A DNA stretch of 64,000 nucleotides from Pseudomonadales bacterium (lineage in GTDB: Bacteria; Pseudomonadota; Gammaproteobacteria; Pseudomonadales; Azotimanducaceae), in NCBI GenBank assembly GCA_019634925.1, contig JAHCAL010000001.1, forward strand, positions 124,001 through 188,000. The letters run 5' to 3'. The position numbers were made by a program, and so were the translations under genes. Under the pieces are notes generated by a model. It had not been told where the DNA came from, made no database searches, and saw only the letters and a list, made by a program, of their open reading frames with translations. Every line of letters starts with the position of its first letter. Within the stretch, counting starts at the first letter, position 1. Shown here piece after piece: positions 61,148-64,000 of the stretch.

Positions 61148-62494
61148 GTGGTGCTGGACCCCGGGTCGGTGACTGAGCGCAAGCCCGGCCTGCGCGAAGC
61201 GTTCGGCCGTCCGGCCGCGCTGGTCATGCTGTGTTTCGGCTTCGCCTCGGGCCTGCCGTTCCTGCTGGTCGGTGGCACGCTCGCGGCCTGGCTGCGCGAG
61301 AGCGACGTGTCGCTCGAGGGCATTGGCCTCATGAGCCTCGCGGGGCTCGCCTATTCGCTGAAGTTCCTCTGGGCGCCCGCGGTGGATCGTGTGCGCCTGC
61401 CCGTGTTCGCACGGTTCGGTCAGCGGCGCGGCTGGCTGCTCGCCGCGCAGACCGTGCTGCTCGCCGCGCTGCTCGGCATGGCGTTCGTGACACCGGTCGG
61501 CGACCTCAGGTTGTTCGTGCTGATCACCGTCATCGCGGCGTTCGCGGGTGCGACCCAGGACGTGGTGGTCGACGCCTACCGGATCGAGATCGCTCCGCCC
61601 GATGCCCAAGGGGCGCTCGCCGCCACCTACATGCTGGGCTACCGGCTGGCCCTGCTCGCGTCCGGGGCGCTCGCGCTGTTCCTGGCCGACCACCTGCCGT
61701 GGCCGGTGGTCTACCAGTCGATGGCGCTGCTGCTCGGCTGCGTCATGGTGGCGACCCTGCTGGCGGCGGAGCCGGCGCGCGAGACGCTGCGTGCCGCGGA
61801 CCTGCGCGAGCTGGTGGTCGACGGCGTGATCGGTCCGTTCCGGGACTTCTTCCGGCGCTTCGCCGGTCCGGTCGGATTCGGGCTGCTGCTGTTCATCGGC
61901 CTGCTCAAGATCCCCGACCAGATGCTCGGCGTCATGGCGATGCCGTTCTACCTCGACAGCGGCTTCAGCAAGAGCGAGATCGCCGCGGTCTCGAAGATCT
62001 TCGGCGTGTGGATGGGCATTGCCGGCGCGTTCCTCGGGGGGGCCGCGGTGGTGCGGTTCGGCATCGCGCGCACGCTGGTGGTCGCCGTGGCGCTCGGGGC
62101 GGCGAGCAACCTGCTCTACCTGCTGCTCGCGCTCTACCCGGGCAACGTCACGGTGTTCACGCTGGTCATCGCCGGCGAGAACGGCGCCGGCGGATTTCTC
62201 GGCACGGCCGCGGTTGCGTGGCTGTCCGCGCTGGTCAACCAGCGCTACACGGCCACCCAGTACGCGCTGTTCAGTTCGCTCGTGACGCTGCCTGGCAAGC
62301 TGATCGGCGGATTCTCCGGGTTCATGGTGACGGCGATGAGCTACGCCGGGTTCTTCGTCTTCACGACGCTTTCGATCCTGCCGGCACTCGCGCTCTGGTA
62401 CTGGCTGCGGCGGCGCGTCGACATGGACGGCGCCGGCGGGGCCCAGGCAATCACGGCTGCCACAGATACGCGGCCGGCACCCGGTCGCCGCTGA
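61148..62494 (+). CDS. ampG: Muropeptide permease AmpG
   Basis: 448 residues, an MFS-type carrier with 12 or more helices. It has the family segments CFGFASGLPFLLVGGTLAAWL, WAPAVDRV and DAYRIEIAPPDAQG. It imports GlcNAc-anhydroMurNAc peptides for recycling, upstream of AmpD (54853). The start is GTG at 61148. GTG at 61151 or 61169 are alternatives within the unstructured N-tail. The last 44 nt overlap the convergent ATL gene. Confidence 0.93.
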   Translation: MVLDPGSVTERKPGLREAFGRPAALVMLCFGFASGLPFLLVGGTLAAWLRESDVSLEGIGLMSLAGLAYSLKFLWAPAVDRVRLPVFARFGQRRGWLLAAQTVLLAALLGMAFVTPVGDLRLFVLITVIAAFAGATQDVVVDAYRIEIAPPDAQGALAATYMLGYRLALLASGALALFLADHLPWPVVYQSMALLLGCVMVATLLAAEPARETLRAADLRELVVDGVIGPFRDFFRRFAGPVGFGLLLFIGLLKIPDQMLGVMAMPFYLDSGFSKSEIAAVSKIFGVWMGIAGAFLGGAAVVRFGIARTLVVAVALGAASNLLYLLLALYPGNVTVFTLVIAGENGAGGFLGTAAVAWLSALVNQRYTATQYALFSSLVTLPGKLIGGFSGFMVTAMSYAGFFVFTTLSILPALALWYWLRRRVDMDGAGGAQAITAATDTRPAPGRR

Positions 62495-62897
62495 AGCGCA
62501 CGCCTTCCGCCTCCAGTCTGGCCCGCTGCCGGACGACGGCCGCGGGGTCGCCGCGGGGCGACAGCCGGCGCGCGGCGTTGACGACCCGGTGCCAGGGCAG
62601 CCGGGTCGTGTCGGGTAGTCCGGCGAGGATCCGGCCGACCAGCCGGGCGTGGTTGGGCAGCCCGGCGAGCCGCGCAACCGTCCCGTAGGTCGTGACCTGC
62701 CCGCGCGGAATCAGGGCGACGACCAGCCGGATGCGGTCCTCCGGCGCGCCATCCCGCCCGTCATCGAGCCCGTCATCGAGCCCTTCATCGGGCCCTTCAT
62801 CGGGCCCTTCATGGAGCAGGGCGCTGCGCCCCGGGGTTTGACGCGGGCGGCGTTTGTGCGCAGATTGTCCGGCCCCTCGCCGCGGCTTGCTCGCCAT
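62451..62897 (-). CDS. Alkyltransferase-like protein (ATL)
   Basis: 148 residues from ATG 62897. The C-terminal about 95 residues are an MGMT-like DNA-binding domain (IPRGQVTTYGTVARLAGLPNHARLVGRIL), with PWHRVV in place of the PCHRV of active alkyltransferases. ATLs bind O6-alkylguanine, flip it and recruit nucleotide excision repair. The N-terminal about 50 residues are an extension: a basic part, then an acidic EGPDEG/LDDG tract encoded by 12 bp repeats. No later in-frame start exists, so the extension is probably translated. The start shares CATG with fxsA. Confidence 0.85.
   Translation of the reverse strand: MASKPRRGAGQSAHKRRPRQTPGRSALLHEGPDEGPDEGLDDGLDDGRDGAPEDRIRLVVALIPRGQVTTYGTVARLAGLPNHARLVGRILAGLPDTTRLPWHRVVNAARRLSPRGDPAAVVRQRARLEAEGVRFSGDRVPAAYLWQP
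62759..62818 (-). repeat. Five 12 bp repeats in the ATL gene
   Basis: Units at 62759, 62771, 62783, 62795 and 62807. Units 1-2 are identical to each other and so are 3-4; the fifth is diverged. They encode a run of D, E, G, P and L residues ahead of the DNA-binding domain. Confidence 0.9.
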
Positions 62898-63357
62898 GAT
62901 CCTGTTGCTGCTGCTGTTCCTCACGCCCATCTTCGAAATGTACCTGCTGATCCGGCTGGGGGGCGAGTTCGGCGCTTGGCCGACCATCGGGGTCGTGCTG
63001 CTGACCGCCGTGGTCGGCATCGCATTGCTGCGCCGGCAGGGGCCGGCTGCCATGCAGCGCGTCGTGCAGCGCATGCAGAGCGGCGCCGCACCCGCCCAGG
63101 AACTCGCCGAAGGCGCATTGCTGGCATTGGCCGGCGTCCTGCTGCTGATTCCGGGGTTCATCACCGACGCGGTCGGCCTCGTGCTGCTGGTGCCCGCCTG
63201 CCGGCGGGCGCTGGCGCGGCGCATGCTCGCCAGGCATCGGCCGGGGAACGGTGCCTACGGTACCGGGACGATGATCATCGAAGGCGAGTTCGAGCGGCGG
63301 CCGGCCGAACCCGGGGCGTCCGGGCGCGATCCGGCGCCGTTCGACCGCCGCCCTTGA
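62896..63357 (+). CDS. fxsA: FxsA family membrane protein
   Basis: 153 residues from ATG 62896 (MILLLLLFLTPIFEMYLLI), a GTG at 62854 being the alternative. It has the FxsA fold with three or four helices, and the GVLLLIPGFITDAVGL signature. E. coli FxsA relieves phage T7 exclusion by F plasmid when overproduced, and its normal role is unclear. It commonly precedes groESL. The C-tail is hydrophilic and rich in R, P and E. Confidence 0.92.
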   Translation: MILLLLLFLTPIFEMYLLIRLGGEFGAWPTIGVVLLTAVVGIALLRRQGPAAMQRVVQRMQSGAAPAQELAEGALLALAGVLLLIPGFITDAVGLVLLVPACRRALARRMLARHRPGNGAYGTGTMIIEGEFERRPAEPGASGRDPAPFDRRP

Positions 63358-63474
63358 AATACGCAGCCTGATCCCCAACTAGGGGGTGGTCGGGGCTGCA
63401 GAGCCGGCCCCGCCGCGGACATCCCGAAGGTCCCCTGCTGTCCACGGCCGTTGCCCGAGTGTAATGCCCGAGGG

Positions 63475-63502
63475 TTGCAACTCGCGTGGTCGTCACTATG
63501 AT
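63475..63502 (+). promoter_or_regulatory. Sigma-70 promoter of groESL
   Basis: TTGCAA (63475-63480) and TATGAT (63497-63502) are 16 nt apart, with the start expected near 63509, directly ahead of CIRCE. A sigma-32 reading of the same region is less convincing. Confidence 0.65.
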
Positions 63503-63516
63503 AGGCGGCCTTCGGA

Positions 63517-63543
63517 TTGGCACTCTCCGTCCGAGAGTGCTAA
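63517..63543 (+). promoter_or_regulatory. CIRCE operator (HrcA site)
   Basis: TTGGCACTC, nine bases, GAGTGCTAA: the CIRCE inverted repeat TTAGCACTC-N9-GAGTGCTAA with one mismatch. HrcA binds it and represses groESL at normal temperature. It lies in the leader, 38 nt before the groES ATG. hrcA is outside the window. Confidence 0.92.
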
Positions 63544-63581
63544 CGAACCCTTCAGGCCTTCAACTGGGAGAGCATCAGGTA

Positions 63582-63872
63582 ATGAAAATTCGACCCCTAC
63601 ACGATCGTGTCGTCGTGCGCCGGATGGAAGAGGAAACGAAGACCGCCGGTGGCATCGTGCTGCCTGATTCCGCGGCCGAAAAGCCGTCGCGCGGTGAAGT
63701 CCTGGCCGTCGGCCCGGGCAAAGTGCTGGATAACGGCGAGGTCCGTGCGCCTGGCGTCAAGGCCGGCGACAAGGTGATCTTCGGCCAGTATGCCGGCAGC
63801 ACCGTGAAGATCGATGGCGAAGAGCTGCTCATCCTGAGCGAATCGGAGCTCTTCGGCGTGCTGGAAGGCTAA
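63582..63872 (+). CDS. groES: Co-chaperonin GroES
   Basis: 96 residues from ATG 63582. It begins [14 protein letters not shown] and has the mobile loop [14 protein letters not shown] and the C-terminal [14 protein letters not shown]. The heptamer caps GroEL. The frame continues open upstream, but the ATG after GGGAG and the CIRCE leader sets the start. groEL follows 28 nt later. Confidence 0.98.
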   Translation: MKIRPLHDRVVVRRMEEETKTAGGIVLPDSAAEKPSRGEVLAVGPGKVLDNGEVRAPGVKAGDKVIFGQYAGSTVKIDGEELLILSESELFGVLEG

Positions 63873-63887
63873 CGGAATCAAAGGTAA

Positions 63888-64000
<113 letters not shown>

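Noticed and set aside
62451..62897. The ATL gene as a DNA O6-methylguanine methyltransferase
   Set aside because: The acceptor cysteine is replaced by Trp (PWHRV), which defines ATL proteins that bind but do not repair the lesion.

Overview
This window is a high-GC (roughly two thirds G+C by eye) stretch of a gammaproteobacterial chromosome, almost entirely core genes. The marker blocks are typical of that class: mlaFEDCB-ibaG-murA, the PTS-Ntr/rpoN block, lptBAC, sspAB, lpoA/rsmI, the mraZ-to-secA division and wall cluster, pilBCD/pilA next to tRNA-Thr, aceEF and groESL. A petABC bc1 complex, short-form HisG and a CIRCE-controlled groESL suggest a free-living Chromatiales/Ectothiorhodospiraceae-like or related lineage. 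I cannot fix the genus.

Layout. 1-8880 (mostly minus): pmbA end, mgtE, HPr, rapZ, ptsN, hpf, rpoN, lptB, lptA, lptC, kdsC and a CaCA antiporter. 9113-15751 (plus): mlaFEDCB, ibaG, murA, hisG, hisD. 15756-21866: zapE, rplM-rpsI, petABC, sspAB. 21881-24554 (minus): dolP, yraN, lpoA, divergent from rsmI. 25500-25885: RNase P RNA. 26354-44982: mraZ, rsmH, ftsL, ftsI, murE, murD, ftsW, murC, ftsQ, ftsA, ftsZ, lpxC, a DciA-like gene (minus), an M23 peptidase, secA, argJ. 45007-49088 (minus): yacG, pilD, pilC, pilB. 49623-53785: a variable pilin locus with two pilins, tRNA-Thr, a decayed ccdAB pair, an eroded PemK/MazF toxin gene, an AlkA-type glycosylase and a TfpX/TfpZ pilin-accessory gene. 53867-64000: nadC, ampD, aceE, aceF, a cobalamin adenosyltransferase, yajQ, ampG, an ATL protein, fxsA, groES and the start of groEL.

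How the genes work together. Much of the window builds and maintains the envelope: LPS (kdsC, lptBAC, lpxC), phospholipid trafficking (mla), peptidoglycan and division (murA/C/D/E, fts genes, lpoA, ampD, ampG, the M23 peptidase) and protein export (secA). rpoN lies here, and so does an exact sigma-54 promoter in front of pilA, so the window holds both a regulator and one of its classic targets.

Most unusual points. (1) The wall cluster has lost murF, mraY, murG, murB and ddl, yet the remaining genes still join through 4-11 nt overlaps. (2) ccdAB carries an apparent frameshift in the antitoxin and an ATT in place of the toxin start. (3) FtsI has SSQ where SSN is expected. (4) Two divergent gene pairs share one CATG as both start codons. 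(5) Short tandem repeats recur in coding and non-coding DNA, with unit lengths divisible by three inside genes. No CRISPR array, insertion sequence, integrase or clearly new multi-gene system was found.
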